Below are positions 42,085-51,283 of a DNA stretch of 64,000 nucleotides, piece by piece. A program made the position numbers and the translations under genes. The DNA lies in assembly GCF_900187855.1 (NCBI RefSeq), contig NZ_FYEG01000004.1, positions 1-64,000 on the forward strand. The letters are read 5' to 3'. A model generated the notes under the pieces. The model did not search any database. It saw nothing but the letters and a program-made list of their open reading frames with translations, and had not been told where the DNA came from. The stretch is from Actinomyces minihominis (GTDB taxonomy: Bacteria; Actinomycetota; Actinomycetes; Actinomycetales; Actinomycetaceae). Position 1 is the stretch's first letter; each line of letters starts with the position of its first letter.

Positions 42085-43212
42085 CTAACGAAGCCCCTCC
42101 GGACGAGCCGCCGCCTCTTCGATCAGGGCGTGCACCAGCTGCGGGTAGGTGATACCCACGGCACCAAACATGGTCGGATACAGCGACGCCGGGGTGAAGC
42201 CGGGCAAAGTGTTGATCTCGTTGAGGATCAGTCGTCCCGTCTCTTCGTTGTAGAAGAAGTCGATGCGGGAAATTCCCTCTCCCTCCACCGCCTCAAAGGC
42301 GACGAGGGCGGTCTCCTGGATCCGCCGTGCCACTCCTTCGGGCAGGTCTGCCGGGCAGTCGAGGGCGACGGCATTGGGGTCGAAGTACTTGGACTCGTAG
42401 TCGTAGAACTCTTCCGTGAGGACACGAATCTCGCCGATGGCCGAAGCTGTCAGGGAACCGTCCGCGGTCCCGAGGACGCCGCACTCCACCTCTCGGCCGG
42501 GACTGGCGGCCTCCACTATCACGCGGGGGTCGTGGGACATGGCCTCTTCGACCGCCGCATCCAGCTCGGAGGGACCATCGACTTTAGAAATCCCCAATGA
42601 GGAGCCGGCGCGGGTTGGCTTCACGAACACCGGGTAGCCCAGTTGCCCGATGCGCTCGCGACACGAGGCCGCGTCCCCCTGCCAGTCGACCCTGGTGAAA
42701 GTGGTCCACTCCCCCACATCAATGCCCGCGGCACCGAGCACCGTCTTGGTGAGGTACTTGTCCTGGCACACCGCCGAGGACGCCACGCCGCAGCCGACGT
42801 AGCGGATGCCGGACATCTCCAGGAGACCCTGCAGGGTTCCGTCCTCACCAAATGGTCCATGCAGCAACGGGAAGACCACATCAATCTCACCGATTGTGGT
42901 GACAGTGGCGACGATCATCGCGCCCGCCTCATCGACCTCGTACTGAATCAGGGTCTTGGTGCCGGGAAGAATCGCGACTCGCAGGTCACCGGCCTCAACC
43001 GTGTATCCGCCACTGTCGCTGAGGGCGTAGGCCGAAGGGTCATTCGGCATTGGGACCCACAGTCCCTCAGGGGAGATTCCCACGGCGAAGGTCTGCCACA
43101 CCTCCTCGTTGATGGAGGCGAGGACGCCCCCGGCGGTGGCACACGAAATCTGGTGTTCCCCGGAAGTCCCCCCGAAGAGGACGACGACAAGAGGGCGCTG
43201 CGAATCAGTCAT
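42085..43212 (-). CDS. ddl: D-alanine--D-alanine ligase
   Basis: 375 residues. Landmarks are VVVLFGGTSGEHQIS at the start (E-H motif), PLLHGPFGEDGTLQGLLE, VFVKPTRAGSSLGISKV (ATP-binding lysine and SSLG loop), EAASPGREVECGVLG, and FFYNEETGRLILNEINTLPG with the metal-binding NEINTLPG. It makes D-Ala-D-Ala for peptidoglycan. It follows gpsA by nine bases in the conserved actinobacterial gpsA-ddl pair. Confidence 0.96.
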   Translation of the reverse strand: MTDSQRPLVVVLFGGTSGEHQISCATAGGVLASINEEVWQTFAVGISPEGLWVPMPNDPSAYALSDSGGYTVEAGDLRVAILPGTKTLIQYEVDEAGAMIVATVTTIGEIDVVFPLLHGPFGEDGTLQGLLEMSGIRYVGCGVASSAVCQDKYLTKTVLGAAGIDVGEWTTFTRVDWQGDAASCRERIGQLGYPVFVKPTRAGSSLGISKVDGPSELDAAVEEAMSHDPRVIVEAASPGREVECGVLGTADGSLTASAIGEIRVLTEEFYDYESKYFDPNAVALDCPADLPEGVARRIQETALVAFEAVEGEGISRIDFFYNEETGRLILNEINTLPGFTPASLYPTMFGAVGITYPQLVHALIEEAAARPEGLR

Positions 43213-43221
43213 GAGGAAACT

Positions 43222-44247
43222 CTAGTCCAGCAGCTCGATCTCCCAGCCGTCCATCTTTTTTGGTCGACCCAGAAGCATCTCTCCCATGTCGGCGACGGTG
43301 GCGCGGCCCTCCACCACCTCGACGACACCGCGCGTAATCGGCATGTCGACGTCGTGGTCCTGCGCCAGCTGCAGCATCGGGACGGCAGTCTTGGCGCCCT
43401 CGGCAATACCCGGGGACAGCGCCAGCGCCTCCTCGAGGCTCATCCCCTTGCCCAGGCGGAACCCCAGCGAGTAGTTGCGGGACAGTCGCGACGAGCAGGT
43501 AGCAACCAGGTCGCCAACCCCCGCGAGGCCTGAGAACGTGCTGGGCTTGGCTCCGAGCGCTACCCCCAGTCGGGTCATCTCAGCCAGGCCGCGGGTGATC
43601 AAAGTGGCGCGGGTGTTGGCACCCAAACCCATGCCCTCGGAAGCTCCGATGGCGAGGGCGATGACGTTCTTTGCCGCACCCGCCACCTCAACCCCGAGGA
43701 GGTCGCTACTGACGTAGGGACGGAAGTAGTCGTTGTGGCACAGTTGGGCGATCATCTTGCCCGTCTCAACATCCGTGCTGGCCACGACCGAGGCCGTGGG
43801 CTGGTGCATGGCGATCTCCATTGACAGGTTCGGCCCCGAGATCACCGCGAGCTGAGCCGCATCCAGGTTGCCCGCCGCACCCATTAGCTGGGAGACGGTC
43901 CGCATGGTGCCGGGTTCGATCCCCTTCGAAAGTGACACGTAGGGAACGTCCGGAGCGAACTCAACAGCCCGGCCCACCATCTGCCCGGTGACGCTGACGG
44001 GAACCGCCAGAAACACGGCCTTCGCCCCGTGGACTGCCTGTTCGAGGTCGGTGGAGGCAGAGATACTTTCCGCTAGTTCCACCCCTGGCAAATATGCCGA
44101 GTTTTCTCTGGAGTTGACCATGTCAACGACGGTTTCGCGACGCCCCCACATGCGCACTTCATGCCCGGCATCCGCCAGAACCTGCGCGAAAGTGGTCCCC
44201 CAGGACCCTGTACCCAAAACTGCAACATGACGCTCTGTTCGTCCCAC
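43222..44247 (-). CDS. gpsA: Glycerol-3-phosphate dehydrogenase [NAD(P)+]
   Basis: 341 residues. The dinucleotide fold begins VAVLGTGSWGTTFAQVLADA (GxGxxG). VPYVSLSKGIEPGT, LAVISGPNLSMEIA, AGAAKNVIALAIGASEGMGL (catalytic Lys) and FSGLAGVGDLVATCSSRLSRN are all diagnostic of GpsA. It reduces dihydroxyacetone phosphate to sn-glycerol 3-phosphate for phospholipids. It is followed by ddl and, in the same direction further upstream, plsC. Confidence 0.96.
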   Translation of the reverse strand: MGRTERHVAVLGTGSWGTTFAQVLADAGHEVRMWGRRETVVDMVNSRENSAYLPGVELAESISASTDLEQAVHGAKAVFLAVPVSVTGQMVGRAVEFAPDVPYVSLSKGIEPGTMRTVSQLMGAAGNLDAAQLAVISGPNLSMEIAMHQPTASVVASTDVETGKMIAQLCHNDYFRPYVSSDLLGVEVAGAAKNVIALAIGASEGMGLGANTRATLITRGLAEMTRLGVALGAKPSTFSGLAGVGDLVATCSSRLSRNYSLGFRLGKGMSLEEALALSPGIAEGAKTAVPMLQLAQDHDVDMPITRGVVEVVEGRATVADMGEMLLGRPKKMDGWEIELLD

Positions 44248-44318
44248 CGTGGACCCCTTAGAATTAGTTGTGCTACCTCTATTGGCCTAAACCTAAGGGT
44301 AGCTCCTGAGGAGGAATC

Positions 44319-45023
44319 ATGTCTCTAATTAGTAGCACCCCGACCCTCCGCAAGCGGACTCGGGTCCTGACCACCCTGGTGGCTCTTGCCGCCCTGGCGC
44401 TCGGGGTAACGGCAGGCTGCTCATCCTCGCCAACCTATTCCAACAATGCTGAGCCTTCCGGAACACAATCCTCCGGCACCACCACCTCCCAGTCGCAGCA
44501 CTACGACGATGACGACCAGGACGACAAGGGTGATCTTGAAGAAGAAGACACCGCCAATGACGGGCCTAACACGACCGTCAACCAATCTGACTGGGTCACT
44601 TCATCCAGCTACACACCCACCGAAATGCCGGCCACGCAACCCATTGTCACCGACCTGCGGGTCGGGCAGCACAAGGGCTACGACCGCGTCGTAATTGACC
44701 TGACGGGCGAGGGCCCGGTGGGTTGGGAAGCCCGCTACGTTGATGTCGTCAACAGCCAGGGTAAAGGCGACCCCGTCGACATCCCGGGAACCAAGTTCCT
44801 CCAGCTCGTCCTCGTCGGCACCACCATCCCGGTGACCGACCAGGAACTGGACGACTACTACGATGACAACGACATTGAGTCCGGACAGGTCATCAACGCC
44901 GTTTACGACTCAACTTTTGAGGGTCGCAGCCAGTTTGTGATCGGCACTGATAAAGAGCGCCCGTTCCATATCTTCTGGCTTACCGACCCGCTGCGAGTCG
45001 TCATCGACATCTCTGCCGAGTAG
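44319..45023 (+). CDS. AMIN-like-domain lipoprotein
   Basis: 234 residues with a lipobox TAGC (Cys34) after a signal helix. A long acidic, Ser/Thr-rich linker follows (about 40-110, with DDDDQDDKGDLEEED). The C-terminal domain is the actinobacterial AMIN-like beta domain, VTDLRVGQHKGYDRVVIDLT to HIFWLTDPLRVVIDISAE. The full domain suggests attachment to cell-wall polymer from the outer face of the membrane. It has a good ribosome site (GAGGAGG) and is divergent from gpsA. No partner is indicated. Confidence 0.85.
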   Translation: MSLISSTPTLRKRTRVLTTLVALAALALGVTAGCSSSPTYSNNAEPSGTQSSGTTTSQSQHYDDDDQDDKGDLEEEDTANDGPNTTVNQSDWVTSSSYTPTEMPATQPIVTDLRVGQHKGYDRVVIDLTGEGPVGWEARYVDVVNSQGKGDPVDIPGTKFLQLVLVGTTIPVTDQELDDYYDDNDIESGQVINAVYDSTFEGRSQFVIGTDKERPFHIFWLTDPLRVVIDISAE

Positions 45024-45026
45024 CAG

Positions 45027-45863
45027 CTAGTCCCTGTCAAATGAAGGCTGAGCTGGAAGGATGTCAACCTTCCGGTTCGCCTTCGCCAGGGAGCGGCGCC
45101 ACTTTGAGAACGACTTCAGCTCATTCTTAGAGGGGCCGCCGCGCTCTTTCATGTTCCAGGGCACCAGTGGTTGGGCCTCACCGCGCAGTTCTTCACTTGC
45201 GTCCCCCAGGGCCTTCTGCAGGCGCGCCGTCAGTTCGCGGACGCCCTCGTGGTTGGTTGAATCGCCCTCGATATCGGAAAAGTCAATCGGGGGCAGGACC
45301 CGGATGAAGAGGCCGGGGCGTCGGCGGTGCAGTGACAGGCCGGCGTAACGGTCCATGATGTCCTGCGCGCCCCACTGGACCACGGGGACAATCGGGATGC
45401 GGGTGTCGAGGGCGAGGCGGGCCAATCCGGTTTTGCCCTTCATCGGCCAGAACGCGGGATCACGGGTCAGCGTGCCCTCAAAGTAGATTCCCACCACGTC
45501 ACCGGCATCAAGGGCTGCGCGGGCGTACTTCAGCGCATCCGTGGCCTCCGCCGAATCACGCATGACGGGGATCATCCCCCACCAGCGGAAGAACGGGCCG
45601 ATCACCGGGACCTTGAACAGGGAGTGCTTGGCCAGGAATCGCACCTCATACCCGTTGTCCGCCATGAAGTAACCCATGGAGACCGGGTCAAAGTTCGACA
45701 TGTGGTTCGGGGCCAGGATGAAGGCGCCCTCTTTCGGCAGGTTCTCTACCCCGTACCACTGCGGCCTCGACAGCAGGTTCACCACCGGTTTGAGGACGTG
45801 GTAGCCGAAGCGATACATGCCCTTGATGTTGCCCTTGCGGGGACGTGCACCCTTTTGCGTCAC
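45027..45863 (-). CDS. 1-acyl-sn-glycerol-3-phosphate acyltransferase (PlsC family)
   Basis: 278 residues from a GTG. The acyltransferase motifs are visible: NHMSNFDPVSMGYF (motif I, NHxSxxD), GIYFEGTLTRDP (motif III, EGT instead of EGTRS), and PIVPVVQWGAQDIM (motif IV). The enzyme acylates lysophosphatidate at the membrane to give phosphatidate. Between the diacylglycerol-kinase-like gene and gpsA it completes a phospholipid gene cluster. The last 40 residues are basic and unconserved. Confidence 0.92.
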   Translation of the reverse strand: MTQKGARPRKGNIKGMYRFGYHVLKPVVNLLSRPQWYGVENLPKEGAFILAPNHMSNFDPVSMGYFMADNGYEVRFLAKHSLFKVPVIGPFFRWWGMIPVMRDSAEATDALKYARAALDAGDVVGIYFEGTLTRDPAFWPMKGKTGLARLALDTRIPIVPVVQWGAQDIMDRYAGLSLHRRRPGLFIRVLPPIDFSDIEGDSTNHEGVRELTARLQKALGDASEELRGEAQPLVPWNMKERGGPSKNELKSFSKWRRSLAKANRKVDILPAQPSFDRD

Positions 45864-45916
45864 TGCGACCTCCTACTTACGCGTCCTACCGATTAACTAT
45901 CCACTATCCGCCGGCT

Positions 45917-46840
45917 TCAGGCAGGTTTACGCCCCGGAGCCAGCACCGTCAGTGCGTCCGGGATGACCCTCACTGTCATCGGCAGCTCGCCAATCTTGTC
46001 ACCATCGGCGAGGACGGGCATTCCCACCGGGCGTGTCATCTCAATCTTTCGTCCACTGATAACGCGGATCAGCGGGGTCTCCACTCCCCTCTGGACGAGG
46101 GCGCGTGTCAGCAGTGGCAAAGCCTTGAACCTGGAAACCCGCTCAACGTTGATGACTTCCAGTTTGCCGTCGTCGGCGCGGGACTGCGGCAGCAGGTTCA
46201 CTCCGCCTCCAAACCATCCGGTGTTGGAGATAGAAGTGAGCCATCCGCCCAGGTCGACTGGAACATCGTCGATACGAGCTTCAATCGGCTGGGCCTTGAA
46301 CTTGCCCGCAAAGCCGACCGTGGCCCCCCACGCGTACGCCATGGGACCCGATCGCAGCCAAGAATCGTTAGCCACCTGGTTGGCTACCGCGTCGATCCCC
46401 AGAGAGACGATACCGAGGGCGATCTTGGTGCCCAGTGCGCTGGTCACCTCGATGCCGTCCAGTGGCCTCGTCCACAGCGCAATCGTCTCCGGCTCAGCAG
46501 CGCCGAGGCGTTTAGCCCACTTCACCGCATCCGCCCCGATGCCGAGGTAGCGGCACAGGTCGTTGCCGCGACCCCCCGGGAAGGGGATGAGGACGCCGCT
46601 GTGACCGACGCGTCCTGAGGCAGCGGCGGAGATGTAGCCGTCCCCGCCCAGCGCACCGACATAGTAGGTGGAGCTGAGTCGGGTCAGGCGTTCGACATCA
46701 TGCTCGTTGGTGGTGACGTGGACTTTGACTTCCCAGCCTCCGTCCCGAAGTGCTGTAACCACTTCCCGGCCGACCCGCAGGGCATGACCGCGCGCCGAAA
46801 CGGACGACACCAAAAGTGTCATTTCTCTTGGTCGGGTCAC
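45917..46840 (-). CDS. Diacylglycerol kinase-like lipid kinase (DAGK catalytic domain)
   Basis: 307 residues. The DAGK fold is seen in VGALGGDGYISAAASG (GGDG nucleotide loop), LIPFPGGRGNDLCRYLG, and LGIVSLGIDAVANQV. The C-terminal beta sandwich follows (VISGRKIEMTRPVGMPVLADGDKIGELP). Such proteins phosphorylate diacylglycerol or related lipids. Its GTG start overlaps the murA stop by four bases (46837-46840), so it is co-translated with murA; it may recycle lipid products of envelope synthesis. Confidence 0.88.
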   Translation of the reverse strand: MTRPREMTLLVSSVSARGHALRVGREVVTALRDGGWEVKVHVTTNEHDVERLTRLSSTYYVGALGGDGYISAAASGRVGHSGVLIPFPGGRGNDLCRYLGIGADAVKWAKRLGAAEPETIALWTRPLDGIEVTSALGTKIALGIVSLGIDAVANQVANDSWLRSGPMAYAWGATVGFAGKFKAQPIEARIDDVPVDLGGWLTSISNTGWFGGGVNLLPQSRADDGKLEVINVERVSRFKALPLLTRALVQRGVETPLIRVISGRKIEMTRPVGMPVLADGDKIGELPMTVRVIPDALTVLAPGRKPA

Positions 46841-48195
46841 ACGTACTCAACCTTCGCGTGCAGCTTGAGCAGTTTCGACATGAAGTGCTCGTAGCCGCGG
46901 GAAATAACGTCAATCCCAGAGACATGGGAGACGCCCTCAGCGGCTAGGGCTGCAATCAGGTGGCTGAAGCCGCCCCGCAGGTCCGGGACCGTGATGTCGG
47001 CGCCGTGCAGCGGGGTGGGGCCGGAAATAACTGCGGAGTGGTGGAAGTTCTTGGCCTGGAAACGGCAGGGCGCCGAACCCACACACTCGGTATAAACCTG
47101 AATGTTGGCGCCCATCTTGCGCAGTGCGGTGACGAAACCAAAGCGGTTCTCATAGACCGTTTCATGAACGATCGAAAGCCCATCGGCCTGCGTTAGAGCC
47201 ACGACCAGCGGCTGCTGCCAGTCGGTCATGAATCCGGGGTGAACATTGGTTTCGAGGACGATTGGCTTCAGCGAACCGCCCGGGTGGTAGAAGCGGATTC
47301 CGTCCTCTTCCACATCGAATGCGCCACCGACCTTGCGGAAGGTGTTGAGGAAGGTGATCATGTCCGGCTGGTGGGCCCCACGCACAAAGACGTCGCCGCG
47401 GGTGGCCAGAGCGGCCGAACCCCAGGAGGCTGCCTCAATCCGGTCCGGCAGGGCGGTGTGAGAGTAACCCTCGAGGCGCTCCACCCCCTCGATACGGATG
47501 GTGCGGTCGGTGTCAACCGAAATGATGGCACCCATCTTCTGCAGGACGTTGATCAGGTCCATGATCTCTGGCTCAATGGCCGCGCCCGTCAGCGTGGTGA
47601 TGCCCTGGGCCATGACAGCCGTCAGCAGGGTCTGCTCCGTTGCGCCGACGGACGGGTAGGGCAGGTTGATCTGGGTGCCCTTGAGGCCGCCCGCAGGGGC
47701 GGTGAGGCGGATACCCTCGGAGGTCTTCTCGACCTCGGCGCCAAAACGACGCAGCGTCTCCAGGTGGAAGTCAATGGGGCGGTCACCGATGACGCAGCCA
47801 CCCAGCTCAGGGATGAACGCCTCACCCAGGCGGTGCAGCAGCGGGCCACAAAAGAGAATGGGAATCCGCGAGGATCCCGATAGCGCATCAATCTCGGTGG
47901 GGGTGGCGGCATCGACGTGGGAGGGGTCGAGGATCATGACGCCCTCTTCCTCATCAAAGATCACATCCACACCGTGCAGGTTCAGCATGTCACGAACCAC
48001 ATCAACGTCACGAATCAGCGGAACGTTGCGCAGCTGCGACGGCGAATGACCCAGCAGAGAGGCAACCATTGCCTTGGGGACGAAGTTCTTCGCCCCCCTT
48101 ACAGAAATCGTTCCGTAAAGCGGGCTTCCGCCCTCAACCCTCAGAACCTTACCGCTGGGGGCAGTTGAACTAAGAGCCGTGTCAGTCTTTTGCAA
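46837..48195 (-). CDS. murA: UDP-N-acetylglucosamine 1-carboxyvinyltransferase
   Basis: 452 residues from TTG 48195, chosen for AGGGAG six bases upstream; the frame is open to ATG 48273. The EPSP-synthase-like fold begins VLRVEGGSPLYGTISVRGAK. The active-site Cys is in GGCVIGDRPIDFH (Cys134), so this MurA should be fosfomycin-sensitive, unlike the Asp version of mycobacteria. It transfers enolpyruvate to UDP-GlcNAc, the first step of peptidoglycan synthesis. It lies 101 bp downstream of leuD and is coupled to the lipid kinase gene. Confidence 0.94.
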   Translation of the reverse strand: MQKTDTALSSTAPSGKVLRVEGGSPLYGTISVRGAKNFVPKAMVASLLGHSPSQLRNVPLIRDVDVVRDMLNLHGVDVIFDEEEGVMILDPSHVDAATPTEIDALSGSSRIPILFCGPLLHRLGEAFIPELGGCVIGDRPIDFHLETLRRFGAEVEKTSEGIRLTAPAGGLKGTQINLPYPSVGATEQTLLTAVMAQGITTLTGAAIEPEIMDLINVLQKMGAIISVDTDRTIRIEGVERLEGYSHTALPDRIEAASWGSAALATRGDVFVRGAHQPDMITFLNTFRKVGGAFDVEEDGIRFYHPGGSLKPIVLETNVHPGFMTDWQQPLVVALTQADGLSIVHETVYENRFGFVTALRKMGANIQVYTECVGSAPCRFQAKNFHHSAVISGPTPLHGADITVPDLRGGFSHLIAALAAEGVSHVSGIDVISRGYEHFMSKLLKLHAKVEYV

Positions 48196-48296
48196 GAGGA
48201 ACTCCCTATTCGTGAGCCGAGATAGGAGCGAGTTTACCGCCTGTTCGAAGGCCCGCCTGTAGAGAAGCGGCACACTTGGCCAAAAGCTGATCAGCC

Positions 48297-48884
48297 CTAC
48301 AGCGTTTTTGGCTTCCAGCTTGGTCTTTCGGCCTCGAAAGCAGAGATATCGCCCTCGGCGCGCAGGGTCAGACCGATGTCGTCCAGCCCCTCCATGAGGC
48401 GCCAGCGGGTGTAGTCATCAATCTCGAACGGGTAGGTGGCTCCCCCGGCTTTGACCGTGCGGCCTTCGAGGGAGACTTCCAGCTCAGTCCCAGGCTCCGT
48501 CTCCATCAGCTTCCACAGCGCCTCGCAGTCCTCCTGCGAGATCACGCCGGCCACCAGGCCCTGCTTTCCTGAGTTGGAACGGAAGATATCCCCAAACTTG
48601 GGGGCGAGGACGACGCGGAAACCGTAGTCCTTCAGCGCCCAGACCGCGTGCTCACGCGAGGATCCGGTACCAAAATCCGGTCCGGCTACCAGCACCGAAC
48701 CTCGGGCGTAAACGGGATCGTTGAGGACGAAGGCCGGATCTTTCCGCCACGCCGAGAACAGTGCGTCCTCGAAACCCGTCCTCGTAATCCGCTTCAGAAA
48801 AACGGCGGGGATGATCTGGTCAGTATCGACATTCGATCGTCGCAGTGGGACACCGATGCCCCTGTGAGTGCTGATCTTTTCCAT
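48297..48884 (-). CDS. leuD: 3-isopropylmalate dehydratase small subunit
   Basis: 195 residues, usual for bacterial LeuD (about 200). Motifs: [40 protein letters not shown], and [23 protein letters not shown]. It forms the swivelling substrate lid of isopropylmalate isomerase with LeuC in leucine synthesis. The gene starts two bases after the leuC stop. Confidence 0.97.
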   Translation of the reverse strand: MEKISTHRGIGVPLRRSNVDTDQIIPAVFLKRITRTGFEDALFSAWRKDPAFVLNDPVYARGSVLVAGPDFGTGSSREHAVWALKDYGFRVVLAPKFGDIFRSNSGKQGLVAGVISQEDCEALWKLMETEPGTELEVSLEGRTVKAGGATYPFEIDDYTRWRLMEGLDDIGLTLRAEGDISAFEAERPSWKPKTL

Positions 48885-48886
48885 GC

Positions 48887-50353
48887 CTACTTCGCCTCTC
48901 CGGTTTTACTTGTGGCGTACTCTGCCCCCAGTTGCGCCCCCGGCGGGATGACATCGAGGTCGGCCGGGCTGGACAGCGTGCCCCGGATAGCGGTTGCCGC
49001 CGCGACCAGCGGCGAAACCAGGTGGGTGCGGGCATCGCGTCCCTGACGCCCCTCGTAGTTGCGGTTCGAGGTCGAGGCGCTGCGCTGGCCCGGCTGAAGC
49101 TGATCGGGGTTCATCCCCAAACACATTGAGCAGCCCGCGCTGCGCCACTCCGCACCGAAATCGGTGAAGATCTTGTCCAGACCCTCTTCCTCAGCCTGGA
49201 GCTTGACGCGCTGTGAACCAGGTACCACCAGCATCTCAATACTGTCGGCCTTCTTCTGGCCCTTGAGGACGGCTGCGGCCATCCGCAGGTCTTCGATGCG
49301 GGCGTTGGTGCAGGAACCCAGGAACACCACGTCGACCGGGATGTCCCGCATCTTGGTGCCGGGAGCCAGGTCCATGTAGGCGAGGGCGCGCTGCGCCGCC
49401 GAACGGTCGATGGGGTCTGCGAAAGAGTCGGGGTCGGGCACCTCACCCGACAGGGGGACTCCCTGACCCGGGTTGGTCCCCCAGGTGACGAAGGGTTCGA
49501 TGTCGGCGGCGTCGAGGACGACCTCGGCATCAAAAACTGCGTCCTCATCGGAGGCAAGCTGCTTCCAGTTCTCTACCGCCGCGTCCCAGTCCTCACCCAC
49601 CGGGGCGTGCGGGCGCCCCTTGATGAACTCAAACGTCGTCTCATCCGGGGCGATCATGCCGGCACGGGCCCCGGCCTCAATCGACATGTTGCAGATGGTC
49701 ATGCGGGCTTCCATCGACAGTTCCCGAATCGCCTGACCGCGGTATTCGAGGACGTACCCTGCTCCCCCACCCGTACCGATCTTGGCAATCACGGCCAGGA
49801 TGATGTCCTTGGAGGTGACCCCAGGCTTCAGCGACCCGTTAACGGTGATCGCCATGGTTTTGAACGGCATGACAGGCAGGGTCTGGGTGGCGAGGACGTG
49901 CTCTACCTCAGAGGTACCGATCCCGAAGGCAAGGGCTCCGAAGGCGCCGTGGGTCGAGGTGTGCGAGTCGCCGCAGACGATGGTGGCACCCGGCTGGGTC
50001 AGACCCAGCTGCGGACCGACGACATGGACAATGCCCTGTTCAACATCGCCCAGCGAATGCAGCCGCACCCCGAACTCTTCTGCATTCTGGCGCAGGGTGT
50101 CAATCTGCAACCTGGAGGTCAGGTCGGCAATTGGCAGGAAGATGTCCTTGGTGGGGGTGTTGTGGTCCTCAGTGGCGATGGTGAGGTCGGGGCGACGCAC
50201 GGGACGTCCCGCCAGTCGTAGTCCCTCAAAAGCCTGCGGGCTGGTTACTTCATGGACAAAGTGCAGGTCGACGTAGAGAAGGTCGGGAGCATTCCCCTCA
50301 CCCTTCTTGACAACGTGCTGTTCGCGCACTTTTTCGGCCATTGTTTTGGCCAT
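48887..50353 (-). CDS. leuC: 3-isopropylmalate dehydratase large subunit
   Basis: 488 residues of the aconitase family. [40 protein letters not shown] is intact. The [4Fe-4S] cysteines are at [19 protein letters not shown] and [16 protein letters not shown]. It isomerises 2- to 3-isopropylmalate with LeuD. The divergent iclR gene 172 bp away probably controls the operon, as in other actinobacteria. Confidence 0.97.
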   Translation of the reverse strand: MAKTMAEKVREQHVVKKGEGNAPDLLYVDLHFVHEVTSPQAFEGLRLAGRPVRRPDLTIATEDHNTPTKDIFLPIADLTSRLQIDTLRQNAEEFGVRLHSLGDVEQGIVHVVGPQLGLTQPGATIVCGDSHTSTHGAFGALAFGIGTSEVEHVLATQTLPVMPFKTMAITVNGSLKPGVTSKDIILAVIAKIGTGGGAGYVLEYRGQAIRELSMEARMTICNMSIEAGARAGMIAPDETTFEFIKGRPHAPVGEDWDAAVENWKQLASDEDAVFDAEVVLDAADIEPFVTWGTNPGQGVPLSGEVPDPDSFADPIDRSAAQRALAYMDLAPGTKMRDIPVDVVFLGSCTNARIEDLRMAAAVLKGQKKADSIEMLVVPGSQRVKLQAEEEGLDKIFTDFGAEWRSAGCSMCLGMNPDQLQPGQRSASTSNRNYEGRQGRDARTHLVSPLVAAATAIRGTLSSPADLDVIPPGAQLGAEYATSKTGEAK

Positions 50354-50497
50354 ACCGGTTCACCCCTCCGCCAGACGATTCTTCGAGGCCTGTACTGATT
50401 TGGTTAGACTTGGCTGAGAACCACGTGGGCCTATGGGCCCCTAGTCCTTCGTTCCACTAGAGTTTGCGACCTGTCCACACTGTGTCGATTTTGCATC

Positions 50498-50513
50498 TCA
50501 TTAGTTGGAATGA
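50498..50513. promoter_or_regulatory. Candidate IclR binding site in the leuC / iclR divergent region
   Basis: TCATT (50498-50502) and AATGA (50509-50513) form a short inverted repeat with six bases between, just upstream of the iclR start. IclR proteins usually bind short palindromes of 12-16 bp. The evidence is weak because the arms are only five bases. No gene lies in 50354-50525. Confidence 0.3.
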
Positions 50514-50525
50514 CAGTATTCAGCC

Positions 50526-51263
50526 ATGGACGAGACTAGCGATTCCAGTGGCGTTGGTGTACTCGATAAAGCCGCTATGGTCCTTGGCGCCCTTGAGGGG
50601 GGCCCGGCGACCCTAGCGCAGCTGGTGGCGGCCACTGGCCTGGCCCGCCCCACAGCGCACCGCCTGGCTGTGGCCCTTGAGCATCACCGCCTGGTGACGC
50701 GCGATATGCAGGGTCGGTTCGTCCTCGGACCACGCCTGCAAGAATTGGCTTCGGCGGCCGGTGAGGACCGCCTGATTTCCTCTTCCCTACCGATCCTGGT
50801 GGCGCTTCGCGATCACACCAAGGAATCGGCGCAGCTGTTCCGCTGGCAGGGCGACTACCGCGTCTGTGTGGCCTCCGCAGAACCCAAGACCGGTCTGCGC
50901 GACTCAATTCCCGTCGGCGCCACACTGTCTCTCAAGGCTGGTTCTGGGGCCCAGATTCTGCTGGCGTGGGAAGAGCCGGAGCGTCTGCACCGGGGACTCA
51001 TCGGCGCCTCATTCACCGCCACCACCCTGTCTCAGGTGCGTCGCCGCGGTTGGGCCCAGTCGGTGGGGGAACGCGAACCGGGTGTAGCTTCGGTTTCAGC
51101 TCCCGTGCGCGGACTGGACGGCCGTGTCATCGCCGCCCTCTCGGTCTCCGGACCGATTGAGCGCATGGGTCGCCAGCCCGGACGACTCTACGGCCCCGCG
51201 GTGGTTGCGGCGGCGAACCGCCTCACTGAGTTCCTCCGAAGCATCGAAGAATCCGGACTCTAA
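50526..51263 (+). CDS. IclR-family regulator of leucine biosynthesis
   Basis: 245 residues. An N-terminal winged helix (VLDKAAMVLGALEGGPATLA, LVAATGLARPTAHRLAVALE recognition helix) is followed by the IclR effector domain (RVCVASAEPKTGLRDSIPVG, GVASVSAPVRGLDGRVIAAL S). Divergent transcription from leuCD matches the NdgR/LtbR arrangement of Streptomyces and Corynebacterium, where the protein controls leuCD and related amino-acid genes. Function in this organism is inferred from that synteny. Confidence 0.9.
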   Translation: MDETSDSSGVGVLDKAAMVLGALEGGPATLAQLVAATGLARPTAHRLAVALEHHRLVTRDMQGRFVLGPRLQELASAAGEDRLISSSLPILVALRDHTKESAQLFRWQGDYRVCVASAEPKTGLRDSIPVGATLSLKAGSGAQILLAWEEPERLHRGLIGASFTATTLSQVRRRGWAQSVGEREPGVASVSAPVRGLDGRVIAALSVSGPIERMGRQPGRLYGPAVVAAANRLTEFLRSIEESGL

Positions 51264-51283
51264 TCCGGCTTCCCCACGAAGAC

